Assembly (NCBI RefSeq): GCF_030296015.1
Contig: NZ_AP027368.1
Span: 2,604,001-2,668,000 of the forward strand
Direction of reading: 5' to 3'
Length of the DNA stretch: 64,000 nucleotides
Source: Ferrimonas sp. YFM
GTDB lineage: Bacteria; Pseudomonadota; Gammaproteobacteria; Enterobacterales; Shewanellaceae
Shown: positions 17,031 to 26,973 of the stretch, piece by piece
How positions within the stretch are numbered: the first letter of the stretch is position 1
How the letters are laid out: every line of letters begins with the position of its first letter
Notes under the pieces: model-generated
What the model was told of the DNA's origin: nothing
The model's input: only the letters and a program-made list of their open reading frames with translations
The model's database searches: none
Translations under genes and position numbers: made by a program

Positions 17031-18047
17031 TTGCCTATGAGTGCCCAACTACTTTTAAAGGCTCACCAGGGGCTGAACCAGGCTTTGCGGCAGCTGGCCC
17101 TGGGCTGTGGCGTCAAACAGACCCTGGACAGCCTGATTCAGCTGGCCGAAGAGATCACGCCGGAAGTTCGGGTGTCGGTGCTCTCCTACGACTCGGAGAG
17201 CCAGACCCTAAGCACCCTGAGCGCCCCCAGCATGCCGAGCGAATACAACAACGCCATCGACGGTGTGGCTGTCGGTCCCACCGTGGGCTCCTGTGGCAAG
17301 GCCGCCTTCTTTAAGCAGGAGGTGTTTACTTCGGACATCTATGACGATCCTAACTGGGAGGCCTTCCTGCCCCTGGCGAGAATGGCAAACATTCGAGCCT
17401 GCTGGTCTCTGCCTGTGGTCTCCAGCCGAGGCAACCTGCTGGGCACCTTCGCCCTCTATCTGGATAAACCCGCCCAGCCCAGTGAGTTCGAACAGGAGTT
17501 CATGACCCTGATGAGCTCGGTGGCCGCCGTGGCCATCGAAAAAGATGAGGTGGAAAAAGAGCTCTATTATGCGGCGACCCACGACTCGCTCACCGGCGTC
17601 GCCAACCGTCATCAATTTTGCGCCCGGCTGGATCAGCTGATGGCCGCCTCTCACCGCACCGGGGCTCCACTGGCGCTCTACTTCATCGACATCAACAACT
17701 TCAAACGCTTTAACGACAACTTCGGCCATGCCTTTGGCGACAGGGTTTTGATCAAGGTGGCGGAGCGGCTGCGCAGCATCAGCCGTGACATGGACGTGGT
17801 CGGCCGACTCGGTGGCGATGAATTCGTCCTGCTGTGTCCCCTGCAGCAGGACACCTGTGCCGAAGCCATCCACTCCCGGCTGATGAATGAGTTGCAGCAC
17901 CAGCTCAGCGTAGAGCAGGTGGATGTGGTGGCCAGCATCGGCCTGGCCCTGTGGGAGCCTGCCGAGGCCAAAAGCGCCGAACAACTGATCGCCGACGCCG
18001 ACCGTCAGATGTACCAGAACAAACAATCCCTCAAACGGGCCGACTGA
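17031..18047 (+). CDS. GAF-GGDEF diguanylate cyclase
   Basis: 338 residues: a GAF sensor domain (about 25-172, with VGPTVGSCGKAAF and FTSDIYDDPNW) followed by a GGDEF domain (about 178-335). The active site is intact (GRLGGDEFVLL, 261-265), and RDMD at 252-255, five residues upstream, is a complete inhibitory I-site. It should make c-di-GMP with product feedback. No membrane segment, so cytoplasmic. The TTG at 17031 sits 9 bp after AAGAG; the ATG two codons later (17037) is an alternative. The GAF ligand is unknown. Confidence 0.88.
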   Translation: MPMSAQLLLKAHQGLNQALRQLALGCGVKQTLDSLIQLAEEITPEVRVSVLSYDSESQTLSTLSAPSMPSEYNNAIDGVAVGPTVGSCGKAAFFKQEVFTSDIYDDPNWEAFLPLARMANIRACWSLPVVSSRGNLLGTFALYLDKPAQPSEFEQEFMTLMSSVAAVAIEKDEVEKELYYAATHDSLTGVANRHQFCARLDQLMAASHRTGAPLALYFIDINNFKRFNDNFGHAFGDRVLIKVAERLRSISRDMDVVGRLGGDEFVLLCPLQQDTCAEAIHSRLMNELQHQLSVEQVDVVASIGLALWEPAEAKSAEQLIADADRQMYQNKQSLKRAD

Positions 18048-18181
18048 CACCGGTCAGACAGCCCGATTTCCGTCACACAATTGCACCCGAACTGCATATT
18101 TATCTGGACACTTCCCCTGTGAACCTGAAAATGGTTCGTTTCCCTCTTAAAACAGCAATCAACCATAGGTAACAAATAATA

Positions 18182-19507
18182 ATGAACGCCGTCGTCATTG
18201 CGGTACTCCTGGTACTGGTGCTCAGCCTGGCCAGAGTCAATGTGATCATTGCGCTCACCGTCAGCGCTCTGGTTGCCGGTCTGCTTGGCAACATGAGTCT
18301 GGCAGAGACCATTGATGCCTTTAATACGGGCCTGGGTGGCGGCGCCACCATCGCCCTGGGTTATGCCCTGCTGGGGGCCTTTGCCGTGGCGCTGAGCCAC
18401 ACCGGCATTACCGACAGCCTCTCCCGGGCCATCATTGGCCGCCTGGGCGGCCGCCCTGACCATCAGGCGGTCACCGGCGTCAAGTACGCCCTGCTGGTGG
18501 CCATTCTGCTGATGTCCGTGGCCTCCCAGAATGCCGTTCCCATTCATATCGCCTTCATTCCGATTCTGATCCCGCCTCTGCTGGGTGTGTTCAACAAGCT
18601 GAACCTGGACCGACGCCTGATCGCCTGTGTCCTGACCTTTGGCCTGGTGACCACCTACATGGTGCTGCCCGTGGGCTTTGGCGGCATCTTCCTCAAAGAC
18701 ATCCTGATGGCCAACCTGGTGAGCAACGGCCTGGAGATGCAGGCGGACGAGCTGATGGGCGCCATGTTCATTCCGGCCCTTGGTATGGTGTTCGGCTTGC
18801 TGACCGCCATGTTTGTCAGCTACCGTAAGCCCAGAACCTATGAAGATAAGGAGCTGGACGGCAGTGAGCACGTTGAGCACCAGCCCTTGAGCGGCCTGCG
18901 CATCGCCGTGGTGATGGTGGCCATCGGTGCTACCCTGGGGATTCAGCTCTACACCGACTCGATGATCTTCGGCGCCCTGGCGGGCTTCGTGGTCCTGAAC
19001 CTGGGCGGCATGGACAAGGGGATCTCCAGCCAGGACCTCTTTACTCAGGGGGTCAGAATGATGGCCACCGTGGGATTCATCATGATCGCCGCGGCGGGCT
19101 TTGCTGCCGTGATTAAGGCCACAGGCGAAGTGCCCGCCCTGGTGGACTCCATCCAGGCGATGATTGGTACGGACAAGGCTCTGGCGGCCTTCCTGATGCT
19201 GCTGGTGGGCCTGTTTATCACCATGGGCATTGGCTCCTCCTTCTCCACCATCCCCATTATTGCGGCTATCTATGTGCCTCTGGCCATGGGCTTTGGCTTC
19301 TCCACCCCGGCGATCATCGCCCTGGTGGGTACCGCTGCCGCCCTGGGTGACGCCGGCTCGCCGGCTTCCGACTCCACCCTGGGTCCTACCGCCGGCCTCA
19401 ATGCCGACGGTCAGCACGACCACATCTGGGATTCTGTGGTGCCCACCTTCCTGCACTACAACCTGCCGCTGCTGGCCTCTGGCTGGCTCGCGGCCATGGT
19501 GCTGTAG
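18182..19507 (+). CDS. Na+/H+ antiporter family protein
   Basis: 441 residues with about 10-12 hydrophobic segments. It starts [20 protein letters not shown] and contains [24 protein letters not shown], a conserved [20 protein letters not shown] and [26 protein letters not shown], typical of the Na+/H+ antiporter family with an N-terminal extension (NhaC-like/YuiF group). Likely role is exchange across the inner membrane, but some relatives carry amino acids, so substrate is uncertain. It stands alone between a cyclase gene and a strong bidirectional terminator. Confidence 0.82.
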   Translation: MNAVVIAVLLVLVLSLARVNVIIALTVSALVAGLLGNMSLAETIDAFNTGLGGGATIALGYALLGAFAVALSHTGITDSLSRAIIGRLGGRPDHQAVTGVKYALLVAILLMSVASQNAVPIHIAFIPILIPPLLGVFNKLNLDRRLIACVLTFGLVTTYMVLPVGFGGIFLKDILMANLVSNGLEMQADELMGAMFIPALGMVFGLLTAMFVSYRKPRTYEDKELDGSEHVEHQPLSGLRIAVVMVAIGATLGIQLYTDSMIFGALAGFVVLNLGGMDKGISSQDLFTQGVRMMATVGFIMIAAAGFAAVIKATGEVPALVDSIQAMIGTDKALAAFLMLLVGLFITMGIGSSFSTIPIIAAIYVPLAMGFGFSTPAIIALVGTAAALGDAGSPASDSTLGPTAGLNADGQHDHIWDSVVPTFLHYNLPLLASGWLAAMVL

Positions 19508-19520
19508 AATCAAAACGACA

Positions 19521-19547
19521 AAAGGGGCGCCAGTTGGCGCCCCTTTT
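19521..19547. terminator. Bidirectional terminator between antiporter and grxD
   Basis: AAAGGGGCGCC, loop AGTT, GGCGCCCCTTTTT: a 10-bp GC-rich stem with T-runs on the plus side and A-rich DNA on the other, placed between two convergent genes. Confidence 0.88.
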
Positions 19548-19569
19548 TATTGCAGTTCCGAGGAGAGCG

Positions 19570-19908
19570 TTACTCTGCCTCCTGCTCCTTGTACTTGGCG
19601 GCAGTCTCGGTAACCAGGCTTTGCAGCTCACCGGTACGGGCCATCTCAAGGATGATGTCACAGCCGCCAATCAGCTCACCTTCAACCCACAGCTGCGGGA
19701 AGGTTGGCCAGTTGGCGTACTTGGGCAATTCGGCACGAATATCAGGGTTTTGCAGGATATCCACGTAGGCAAACGCTTCACCGCAGTTCACCAGCATCTG
19801 GGACGCCTGAGCGGAAAATCCACAGCTAGGCAGCTTGGGAGACCCCTTCATGTACAGGATGATGGGATTTTCCGCGATTTGTGACTTAATCTTCTCTACA
19901 GTTTCCAT
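19570..19908 (-). CDS. grxD: Monothiol glutaredoxin GrxD
   Basis: 112 residues nearly colinear with E. coli Grx4: ENPIILYMKGSPKLPSCGFSAQ with the CGFS monothiol site (Cys29), YVDILQNPDIRAELPKYANWPTFPQLWVEGELIGGCDI and a C-terminal TAAKYKEQEAE. It carries or transfers [2Fe-2S] clusters, often with BolA/IbaG partners. The ATG at 19908 fits the family; a GTG three codons upstream would add an unusual MVL. A possible Fur-like site lies in its promoter region. Confidence 0.95.
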   Translation of the reverse strand: METVEKIKSQIAENPIILYMKGSPKLPSCGFSAQASQMLVNCGEAFAYVDILQNPDIRAELPKYANWPTFPQLWVEGELIGGCDIILEMARTGELQSLVTETAAKYKEQEAE

Positions 19909-19927
19909 GAGTACCACATCTGGTAGT

Positions 19928-19946
19928 GATCTTGATTCTCATTCTA
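19928..19946. promoter_or_regulatory. Possible Fur-like site upstream of grxD
   Basis: GATCTTGATTCTCATTCTA matches about 13 of 19 positions of the Fur consensus, including TGAT and TCATT in register. It lies 20 bp upstream of grxD. Only a weak candidate. Confidence 0.3.
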
Positions 19947-20097
19947 TTAAAAGTGCAACCAAACCCCAATGTATTTTTTCGATGAAGTCAGTTAGAACAT
20001 TCAATTGGGAACATGATGCACGTCACAGGTTTAGGGAGTACAATGCTCCCATAACGGAACAAAACCAACAGCTAAATCAGCTAAATGGAGAACGCAA

Positions 20098-20682
20098 ATG
20101 GCTTTCGAACTACCTGCACTGCCTTACGCTAAGGATGCACTGGAGCCCCACATCTCAGCCGAGACCCTGGACTTTCACCACGGCAAGCACCACAACACCT
20201 ACGTGGTTAAGCTCAACGGCCTGATCGAGGGCACCGAGTTTGCCGGTAAGTCTCTGGAAGAGATCATCAAGAGCTCCAGCGGCGGTGTCTTCAACAATGC
20301 CGCCCAGATCTGGAACCACACCTTCTACTGGCACTGCCTGTCCCCTAACGGCGGCGGTGAAGCGACCGGTGCCATTGCTGACGCCATCAACGCTGCCTTT
20401 GGCTCTTTTGACGAGTTCAAAGCCAAGTTCACCGACATGGCGATCAACAACTTCGGCTCCAGCTGGACCTGGCTGGTTAAGAAGGCAGATGGCAGCCTGG
20501 ATATCGTCAACACCAGCAACGCCGGCACTCCGCTGACCGACGAGGGTGTTACTCCTCTGCTGACTGTCGACCTGTGGGAGCACGCCTACTACATCGACTA
20601 CCGCAACGTTCGCCCTGACTACATGAAGGGTTTCTGGGCCCTGGTAAACTGGGAGTTTGCCAACCAGAACTTCGCTGGCTAA
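20098..20682 (+). CDS. sodB: Superoxide dismutase [Fe] SodB
   Basis: 194 residues, cytosolic. Metal ligands are visible: His27 in [13 protein letters not shown], the second His in [11 protein letters not shown], and Asp and His in [23 protein letters not shown], with Gln before the His ligand, and FGSSWTWLV indicate the iron type. It converts superoxide to peroxide and oxygen. The ATG follows GGAGAACGCAA. Followed by a strong terminator; monocistronic. Confidence 0.97.
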   Translation: MAFELPALPYAKDALEPHISAETLDFHHGKHHNTYVVKLNGLIEGTEFAGKSLEEIIKSSSGGVFNNAAQIWNHTFYWHCLSPNGGGEATGAIADAINAAFGSFDEFKAKFTDMAINNFGSSWTWLVKKADGSLDIVNTSNAGTPLTDEGVTPLLTVDLWEHAYYIDYRNVRPDYMKGFWALVNWEFANQNFAG

Positions 20683-20700
20683 TCGGCAGCAAAGAGATTG

Positions 20701-20725
20701 AGGGAGCCATAGGGCTCCCTTTTTT
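20701..20725 (+). terminator. Rho-independent terminator of sodB
   Basis: AGGGAGCC, loop ATAG, GGCTCCCTTTTTT. A second hairpin with the same arms (AGGGAGCC-GTCC-GGCTCCCT, 20743-20762) follows 17 bp later and may serve the small convergent gene. Confidence 0.85.
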
Positions 20726-20785
20726 GTGCGCCAGGATCAACAAGGGAGCCGTCCGGCTCCCTACTATGCTAAATGCTCTTCCCCG

Positions 20786-20986
20786 TTAATGTTCTGAGGT
20801 GAGCTTATCCCAACCCTGCCATTCGCCAGACTGAGAGAAGAAGCTCTCCGGATCGTCTGGCACCCAGCTTGGACGACTGTTTTGCTGATGGTATTCGCGC
20901 CACTGCTCTTTGTTGTGAATGCCGCACCATCTGGCGTAGGTTGAAATCATCTCAATTGAGACCTGGTCGTGTTGAGTCACTGACAT
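20786..20986 (-). CDS. Small protein resembling an integrase-repeat unit
   Basis: 66 residues from MSVTQHDQVSIEM. The pattern S-TYARWCGIHNKEQWREYHQ, then RPSWVPDDPESFF and EWQGWDKL resembles the short repeat found in phage-integrase-like and other marine gammaproteobacterial proteins (a conserved Y-R-W start, a Pro-rich middle, and an end in EW-GWD). I do not recognise a defined function. It starts at 20986 because the upstream in-frame start has no ribosome site. Bounded downstream by a hairpin shared in sequence with the sodB terminator. Confidence 0.55.
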   Translation of the reverse strand: MSVTQHDQVSIEMISTYARWCGIHNKEQWREYHQQNSRPSWVPDDPESFFSQSGEWQGWDKLTSEH

Positions 20987-21395
20987 AACGCTACTTCCTG
21001 TGTAACCAACCGAAGACACTTTAGCAAAAGCTCAAGCCTACCTACTAATGGTTAATCATGACATTTATGTGACAACCATCACGGCCCACCTCAACCCTGT
21101 TCGAACGGGGATCACAGCAGCTTATCCGGTGTATCTCTGCGCAAGTGCAGACAAATTTTCTGAGCAATTCCGTCACCTGGACCGTATAGAGTTGAAACCC
21201 CTGCTGCAATGCCGGGGTCTAACTCTTAGGTGAGGAGGATTTTCGACCCTATTCCATTAAACCCATGAAATATTTCGTCTTAAAAATCTATGGTTTGCTG
21301 TCCTATTTAGAAATATTGGGTCTACGCTTAATGCTAAGGGTTGGAGATGACTGCCCTGCCAACGGCGCGGCAAAACTGATTTCAGGGGGTGACCG
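20987..21395. other. Intergenic region before yeaG (no gene seen)
   Basis: 409 bp, more AT-rich than the flanks. A 61-codon frame at 21048-21233 has no ribosome site or protein-like composition and was not accepted. The region should hold the yeaG operon promoter and the divergent promoter of the small gene. The sequence just before yeaG has GGGGGTGA as ribosome site. Confidence 0.5.
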
Positions 21396-23330
21396 ATGAC
21401 CATTTTCCAGCACTATCAGCAACGTTATGAACGTACCCGTGACGAAGAGATGAGCATCCAGGACTATCTGGAGTTGTGCAAAGTTGACCACAGCGCCTTC
21501 AGCAGCGCCGCAGAGCGACTGCTGGAAGCCATAGGCGAGCCCGAGATGGTGGACACCGCCAAGGATCCCAGGTTGTCCCGCATCTTCTCAAACCGGGTTG
21601 TGGCCAGGTACCCTGCCTTTTCCGAGTTTTACGGCATGGAAGAGGCGATTGAGCAGATCGTCGCCTACCTGAAACACTCGGCTCAGGGTTTGGAAGAATC
21701 CAAACAGATCCTCTATCTGCTGGGGCCTGTGGGCGGCGGTAAATCTTCTCTGGCCGAGAAGCTGAAAAAACTGATGTCCAAGGTGCCCATCTATGTCCTG
21801 AGCGCCAATGGCGAGCGCAGCCCGGTGAACGACTCTCCCCTGTGCCTGTTTGACCTCGAAGAGGACGGCAAGCTGCTGGAGGAGGAGTACAAGATCAACA
21901 AGCGCTACCTGCGCAACATCATGTCTCCCTGGGCAGCCAAGCGACTGCACGAGTTCGGCGGCGACATCAGCAAATTCAAAGTGGCCAAGGTGTACCCATC
22001 CATCCTGGACCAGATCGCCATCGCCAAGACCGAACCCGGCGACGAGAACAACCAGGACATCTCCTCCCTGGTGGGTAAGGTCGACATTCGTCAGCTGGAG
22101 CATTTTGCCCAGAACGATGCTGACGCCTACGCTTACTCCGGCGCCCTGTGCCGTGCCAACCAGGGGATCATGGAGTTTGTGGAGATGTTCAAGGCCCCCA
22201 TCAAGGTACTGCACCCCCTGTTGACCGCCACCCAGGAGGGCAACTACAACAGCACCGAGGGCCTGTCCGCCCTGCCCTTCGCCGGCATCATCCTGGCACA
22301 CTCCAACGAATCGGAATGGCAGACCTTCCGCAATAACAAAAACAACGAAGCCTTCCTCGACCGGGTGTACATCGTCAAGGTGCCTTACTGCCTGCGCACC
22401 TCTGAGGAGAAAAAGATCTACGAAAAGCTGCTGGACAGCTCGGATCTGAGCCAAGCCCAGTGCGCCCCGGGTGTACTGGATATCCTGGCCCAGTTCAGCG
22501 TCCTGTCTCGCCTGAAGGATCCGGAAAACTCCTCCATCTTCTCCAAGATGCGGGTGTACGACGGTGAAACCCTGAAGGACACCGACCCCAAGGCCAAATC
22601 TCACCAGGAGTACAAAGACTACGCCGGTGTGGACGAGGGAATGAACGGCCTGTCCACCCGTTTCGCCTTTAAGATCCTGTCCCGGGTATTCAACTTCGAT
22701 CACAGCGAAGTGGCCGCCAATCCGGTGCACCTGTTCTATGTGCTGGAGAAACAGATTGAGCGTGAGCAGTTCCCTCAGGAGATGGCAGAGCGCTACCTGG
22801 AACACCTGAAAGGTTACCTGATTCCCAAGTACGTGGAGTTTATCGGCAAGGAGATTCAAACCGCTTATCTGGAGTCCTACTCCGAATATGGCCAGAACAT
22901 CTTCGACCGTTACGTCACCTATGCGGACTTCTGGATTCAGGATCAGGAGTACCGGGATCCGGAAACCGGTCAGCTGTTTGACCGGGCCGCCCTGAATGCC
23001 GAGTTGGAGAAGATCGAGAAACCCGCCGGGATCAGTAATCCCAAGGATTTCCGTAACGAGATCGTCAACTTTGTGCTGCGAGCCCGGGCCAACAACGCCG
23101 GAAAGAACCCCAACTGGGTCAGCTACGAGAAACTGCGCACGGTGATTGAGAAGAAGATGTTCTCCAACACCGAAGATCTGTTGCCGGTGATCTCCTTCAA
23201 TACCAAGACCTCTGCGGACGAGCAGCAGAAGCACGATGACTTCGTCGACCGCATGATGGAGAAGGGATACACCCGCAAGCAGGTTCGCCTGCTCTCCGAG
23301 TGGTACCTGAGGGTACGCAAGTCATCCTGA
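21396..23330 (+). CDS. yeaG: Serine protein kinase YeaG (PrkA family)
   Basis: 644 residues, the same length as E. coli YeaG. An AAA-type N-terminal half has the Walker A motif LLGPVGGGKSSLAEKLKK (about 108-125), then PLCLFDLEEDGKLLEEEY and a C-terminal PrkA kinase-like domain with FGHSEV-type and RARANNAGKNPNWVSYEKLR segments. YeaG is a stress-phase kinase acting with YeaH in nitrogen-starvation and stationary-phase survival. First gene of the conserved yeaG-yeaH-ycgB operon; 18 bp to yeaH. Confidence 0.95.
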   Translation: MTIFQHYQQRYERTRDEEMSIQDYLELCKVDHSAFSSAAERLLEAIGEPEMVDTAKDPRLSRIFSNRVVARYPAFSEFYGMEEAIEQIVAYLKHSAQGLEESKQILYLLGPVGGGKSSLAEKLKKLMSKVPIYVLSANGERSPVNDSPLCLFDLEEDGKLLEEEYKINKRYLRNIMSPWAAKRLHEFGGDISKFKVAKVYPSILDQIAIAKTEPGDENNQDISSLVGKVDIRQLEHFAQNDADAYAYSGALCRANQGIMEFVEMFKAPIKVLHPLLTATQEGNYNSTEGLSALPFAGIILAHSNESEWQTFRNNKNNEAFLDRVYIVKVPYCLRTSEEKKIYEKLLDSSDLSQAQCAPGVLDILAQFSVLSRLKDPENSSIFSKMRVYDGETLKDTDPKAKSHQEYKDYAGVDEGMNGLSTRFAFKILSRVFNFDHSEVAANPVHLFYVLEKQIEREQFPQEMAERYLEHLKGYLIPKYVEFIGKEIQTAYLESYSEYGQNIFDRYVTYADFWIQDQEYRDPETGQLFDRAALNAELEKIEKPAGISNPKDFRNEIVNFVLRARANNAGKNPNWVSYEKLRTVIEKKMFSNTEDLLPVISFNTKTSADEQQKHDDFVDRMMEKGYTRKQVRLLSEWYLRVRKSS

Positions 23331-23348
23331 TGCGGTGGGAGAGTGCCT

Positions 23349-24617
23349 ATGACGCATTTTATCGACAAGCGCCTCAACACCAAGGGCAAAAGCACGGTGA
23401 ACCGCCAGCGTTTTCTGCGTCGCTACAAGAAGCAGATTAAGCAGGCGGTCTCCGATGCTGCCACCAACCGCAGCGTCACCGATGTGGAAAGTGGTGAGAA
23501 GATCACCCTGCCCACCAAGAACATCTCTGAGCCGGTGTTCCACACCGGCCGAGGTGGGGTTCGCCAGACGGTTCACCCGGGGAACGATCAGTTCCACCGG
23601 GGCGACCGCATCGACCGTCCTCCTCAGGGGGGCGGCGGTGGCGCAGGTCAGGGGCAGGCCTCTGACAGTGGTGAAGGCAGCGACGACTTCGTGTTCGAGA
23701 TCTCCAAGGATGAGTATCTGGATATCCTGTTCGACGATCTGGAGCTGCCCAACCTGCAGAAGACCGCCCTGGATAAACTGGTGGAGTTCAAGACCGTAAG
23801 AGCGGGCATCACCTCCGAAGGACAGCCGGCCAACATTCACATCGTGCGTTCGTTGCGGGAGTCCCTGGCAAGACGAACCGCCATGACCGCAGGAAAACGC
23901 CGGGCCCTGAATGAGGCGGAAGCCAAACTGGAGGCTCTGACCAACACGCCCGGCTCCAGCAGTGAGGAGATTCTGGCCCTCAAGGAGGAGATTGACGAGC
24001 TGCGCAAACGGATCAAAGCGGTGCCCTTCCTGGACACCTATGATCTTAAATACACCAACTTTGCCAAGCAGGCGGTGCCTACCTCCAAGGCGGTGATGTT
24101 CTGTCTGATGGATGTCTCAGGCTCTATGGACCAGGCCACCAAGGATATTGCCAAGCGATTCTACATCCTGCTTTACCTGTTCCTGACCCGAACCTATAAG
24201 GAGCTGGATGTGGTGTTCATTCGCCACCACACCCAGGCCAAAGAGGTGGATGAGCAGGAGTTCTTCTACAGCCAGGAAACCGGCGGCACCATAGTCTCCA
24301 GTGCATTGAAACTGATGCATGAGATTCAACGGGAGCGCTACCCTTCCAACGAGTGGAATATCTACGCGGCCCAGGCCTCGGATGGCGATAACTGGGCAGA
24401 CGATTCGCCCCTGTGCCGGCAGTTGCTGGATCAGTCGCTGCTGCCCACTTGCCGCTACTTCACCTACATAGAGATCACCAACCGGGCCCATCAGACCCTG
24501 TGGCGCGAGTACGAGACCCTGGCCCAGGCTCACTCTCACTTCGCCATGCAACATATCCGTTCCGTGGAAGATATCTTCCCGGTATTCAAAGAGCTGTTTA
24601 AAAAGCAGACGGCCTGA
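23349..24617 (+). CDS. yeaH: YeaH, DUF444 / VWA-like protein
   Basis: 422 residues. The N-terminus is basic ([20 protein letters not shown]), followed by a Gly-rich linker around residues 90-115 ([14 protein letters not shown]), and a C-terminal VWA-like fold with a MIDAS-type DVSGSMDQ, then [14 protein letters not shown] and [13 protein letters not shown]. Members act with the YeaG kinase; the biochemical role is open. Start at the ATG 23349 rather than a GTG two codons upstream, by comparison with E. coli (MTWFIDRRLN). Confidence 0.93.
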   Translation: MTHFIDKRLNTKGKSTVNRQRFLRRYKKQIKQAVSDAATNRSVTDVESGEKITLPTKNISEPVFHTGRGGVRQTVHPGNDQFHRGDRIDRPPQGGGGGAGQGQASDSGEGSDDFVFEISKDEYLDILFDDLELPNLQKTALDKLVEFKTVRAGITSEGQPANIHIVRSLRESLARRTAMTAGKRRALNEAEAKLEALTNTPGSSSEEILALKEEIDELRKRIKAVPFLDTYDLKYTNFAKQAVPTSKAVMFCLMDVSGSMDQATKDIAKRFYILLYLFLTRTYKELDVVFIRHHTQAKEVDEQEFFYSQETGGTIVSSALKLMHEIQRERYPSNEWNIYAAQASDGDNWADDSPLCRQLLDQSLLPTCRYFTYIEITNRAHQTLWREYETLAQAHSHFAMQHIRSVEDIFPVFKELFKKQTA

Positions 24618-24637
24618 TTCCATTTGGGGGGAAACCG

Positions 24638-26146
24638 ATGAGTGAGAAACGTACCCTGTCAGACGGACCAGACTGGACCTTTGACCTTCTGGATCAGTAT
24701 CACAATGAGATTGAGCGGGTGGCAGGACTCTACCGTCTGGACACCTATCCCAATCAGATAGAGGTGATCTCCGCCGAACAGATGATGGATGCCTACGCCA
24801 GTGTCGGCATGCCCATCGGCTACTCCCACTGGACCTTCGGCAAGAAGTTCATTGAAACTGAACGTCACTATAAGCGCGGTCAAATGGGCCTGGCTTACGA
24901 GATCGTCATCAACTCCAACCCCTGTATCGCCTACCTGATGGAGGAGAACACCATCACCATGCAGGCCCTGGTGATGGCCCACGCCTGTTATGGTCACAAC
25001 AGCTTCTTCAAGGGCAACTACCTGTTCCAGACCTGGACAGACGCCGACTCCATCATCGACTACTTGGTGTTTGCCAAGAACTTCATTGCCGAGTGCGAAG
25101 AGGCCCACGGCATCGACGCCGTCGAAGAGTTGCTCGATTCCTGTCATGCCCTGATGAACCTGGGGGTGGACAGATACAAGCGCCCCGCCGAAATCTCCCT
25201 GCGGGAGGAGAAGATGAGGCTCAAGGAGCGGGAAGCCTACCTGCAGTCCCAGGTCAACGACCTGTGGCGCACCCTGCCTGCCACCCAGAGTGAAGAGGAG
25301 GATAAGCAGGCGCCCAGATTCCCGGCCGATCCCCAGGAGAACCTGCTCTACTTCATCGAAAAGAACGCGCCGCTCCTTGAACCCTGGCAGCGCGAGGTGG
25401 TGCGCATCGTTCGCAAGATCTCTCAGTACTTCTACCCTCAGAAGCAGACTCAGGTGATGAACGAGGGGTGGGCCACCTTCTGGCACTACACCATCATGAA
25501 CCACCTGTATGACGAGGGCCTGGTGACCGACCGCTTCATCATGGAATTTCTCCACAGCCACACCAATGTGGTGATGCAGCCGGAATACAACAGCCCCTAC
25601 TACAGTGGCATCAATCCTTACGCCCTGGGGTTTGCCATGTTCCAGGACATCCGCCGCATCTGCGAAGATCCGGACGAGGAGGACAAGCGCTGGTTCCCGG
25701 ACATCGCCGGCTCCAACTGGCTGGATACCCTGCATTTCGCCATGAACAACTTCAAGGATGAGAGCTTCATCTCCCAATACCTGTCGCCCAAGATAATGCG
25801 CCAGTTCAAGTTCTTCACCGTGCAGGATGACGATCGCAAGAGTTATCTCGAGGTGGGCGCCATCCACAATGATGAGGGCTACCGGGAGCTGAGGCAGAAC
25901 CTGTCCGCCCAGTACAACCTCTCCAACCTGGAGCCGAACATCCAGGTGTGGAACGTCAAGGTCCGCGGAGACCGTTCACTGATCCTCCGCTATCAGCCCC
26001 ACAGCCGCATCCCCCTGGCCGACAGCAAAGATGAGGTGATGAAGCACCTGCACAGGCTGTGGGGGTTCGACGTCTACCTGGAGGAGGAGAAGGACAATGG
26101 CAATACGGAGATCATTGCCCGAAGCCTGGCCAAAGCAGAAGAGTAG
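24638..26146 (+). CDS. ycgB: SpoVR family protein YcgB
   Basis: 502 residues colinear with E. coli YcgB/SpoVR: ISAEQMMDAYASVGMPIGYS, HWTFGKKFIETERHY, MAHACYGHNSFFKGNYLF, MNEGWATFWHYTIMNHLYD and YNSPYYSGINPYALGFAM. Its His/Glu-rich segments suggest a metal site, but no reaction is established. GGGGGGAAACCG precedes the ATG. Last gene of the yeaG operon, which in many bacteria is under stationary-phase control; no sigma-factor site was proven here. Confidence 0.93.
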   Translation: MSEKRTLSDGPDWTFDLLDQYHNEIERVAGLYRLDTYPNQIEVISAEQMMDAYASVGMPIGYSHWTFGKKFIETERHYKRGQMGLAYEIVINSNPCIAYLMEENTITMQALVMAHACYGHNSFFKGNYLFQTWTDADSIIDYLVFAKNFIAECEEAHGIDAVEELLDSCHALMNLGVDRYKRPAEISLREEKMRLKEREAYLQSQVNDLWRTLPATQSEEEDKQAPRFPADPQENLLYFIEKNAPLLEPWQREVVRIVRKISQYFYPQKQTQVMNEGWATFWHYTIMNHLYDEGLVTDRFIMEFLHSHTNVVMQPEYNSPYYSGINPYALGFAMFQDIRRICEDPDEEDKRWFPDIAGSNWLDTLHFAMNNFKDESFISQYLSPKIMRQFKFFTVQDDDRKSYLEVGAIHNDEGYRELRQNLSAQYNLSNLEPNIQVWNVKVRGDRSLILRYQPHSRIPLADSKDEVMKHLHRLWGFDVYLEEEKDNGNTEIIARSLAKAEE

Positions 26147-26214
26147 CCGATCGGACGCCCAGTCGAGCTTGCTGCAATGGCAGCGGCCGTGACGCCATCG
26201 GATTCAACAAACCA

Positions 26215-26243
26215 CAAAAAAGCCCGCATCAGCGGGCTTTTTT
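26215..26243. terminator. Bidirectional terminator between ycgB and fadR
   Basis: AAAAAAGCCCGC, loop ATCA, GCGGGCTTTTTT: symmetrical A and T runs flank the stem, so it can stop transcription from both convergent genes. Confidence 0.9.
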
Positions 26244-26262
26244 CAATCAGCGAGTCATGGAT

Positions 26263-26973
26263 TTACTCGGCGATATCCTTGGGCATGTCGGAGCGAATCC
26301 TCATCCACAGCTTACCGGACTCAATGCCGTACTTGCGTACGATATGGGGCACCTCATCGGCATCCCCCTGCTCGGCGCACTTAAGCAGGTCCTTGTAGTA
26401 GTTGCGGGCCAGATCCCGGGCCGCTTCCTGGCTGAAGTAGTAACGACCAACCCTGCTGTACAAGCCCTTGAACCCGTTCAGGATCAAGGCGTAGATGGGG
26501 TTGTCTGAGGCCATGGCCAGAGAGTGGTTCAGGTTGTAGTCGTAATCGGAGAATGCACCGGGATCATCGTGGATGTCGCTCCACTGAGACAACACTTCCT
26601 GGGCGCGCACCGGGTTGTAGCGCACTGCGGAGCGGATGTAGATGGCGCTGATGTTGGTGCGGGCTGAGAGCAGTTGATCCATCAGCTCTGGCACCCCGTC
26701 CTGATCCAGGCGGGCGATGGTTTCCAGGATATTGAGCCCGGAAGTCTCCCAGAAGTTGTTCACCCGGGTCGGTTTACCGTGCTGAATAGTCAGCCAGCCA
26801 TCTCTGGCCAGGCGCTGTAAAACTTCCCTCAAAGTGGTTCGGGTTACCCCGATCAGCTCGGACAGTTCGCGCTCCGCTGGCAGTATGGTTCCAGGTGCGA
26901 ACTTGTTGTTCCATATGGATTTTACGATGTACTCTTCGGCAAATCCTGCTGGACTCTGCGCTTTTATTATCAT
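26263..26973 (-). CDS. fadR: Fatty-acid regulator FadR (GntR family)
   Basis: 236 residues starting [20 protein letters not shown], closely matching E. coli FadR: a winged-helix GntR domain ([56 protein letters not shown]) and an acyl-CoA-binding helical domain ([23 protein letters not shown]). FadR represses beta-oxidation genes such as fadE and activates unsaturated fatty acid synthesis; acyl-CoA releases it. I start at 26973; ten more in-frame codons upstream are not conserved. Divergent from nhaB as in E. coli. Confidence 0.96.
   Translation of the reverse strand: MIIKAQSPAGFAEEYIVKSIWNNKFAPGTILPAERELSELIGVTRTTLREVLQRLARDGWLTIQHGKPTRVNNFWETSGLNILETIARLDQDGVPELMDQLLSARTNISAIYIRSAVRYNPVRAQEVLSQWSDIHDDPGAFSDYDYNLNHSLAMASDNPIYALILNGFKGLYSRVGRYYFSQEAARDLARNYYKDLLKCAEQGDADEVPHIVRKYGIESGKLWMRIRSDMPKDIAE

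Noticed and set aside
18005-19513. 502-codon frame antisense to the antiporter gene
   Set aside because: Composition (many H, Q, G, D) is typical of the reverse strand of membrane proteins; no start signal.
21588-23234. 548-codon frame antisense to yeaG
   Set aside because: yeaG matches its family over its full length; the antisense frame lacks a ribosome site and any domain.
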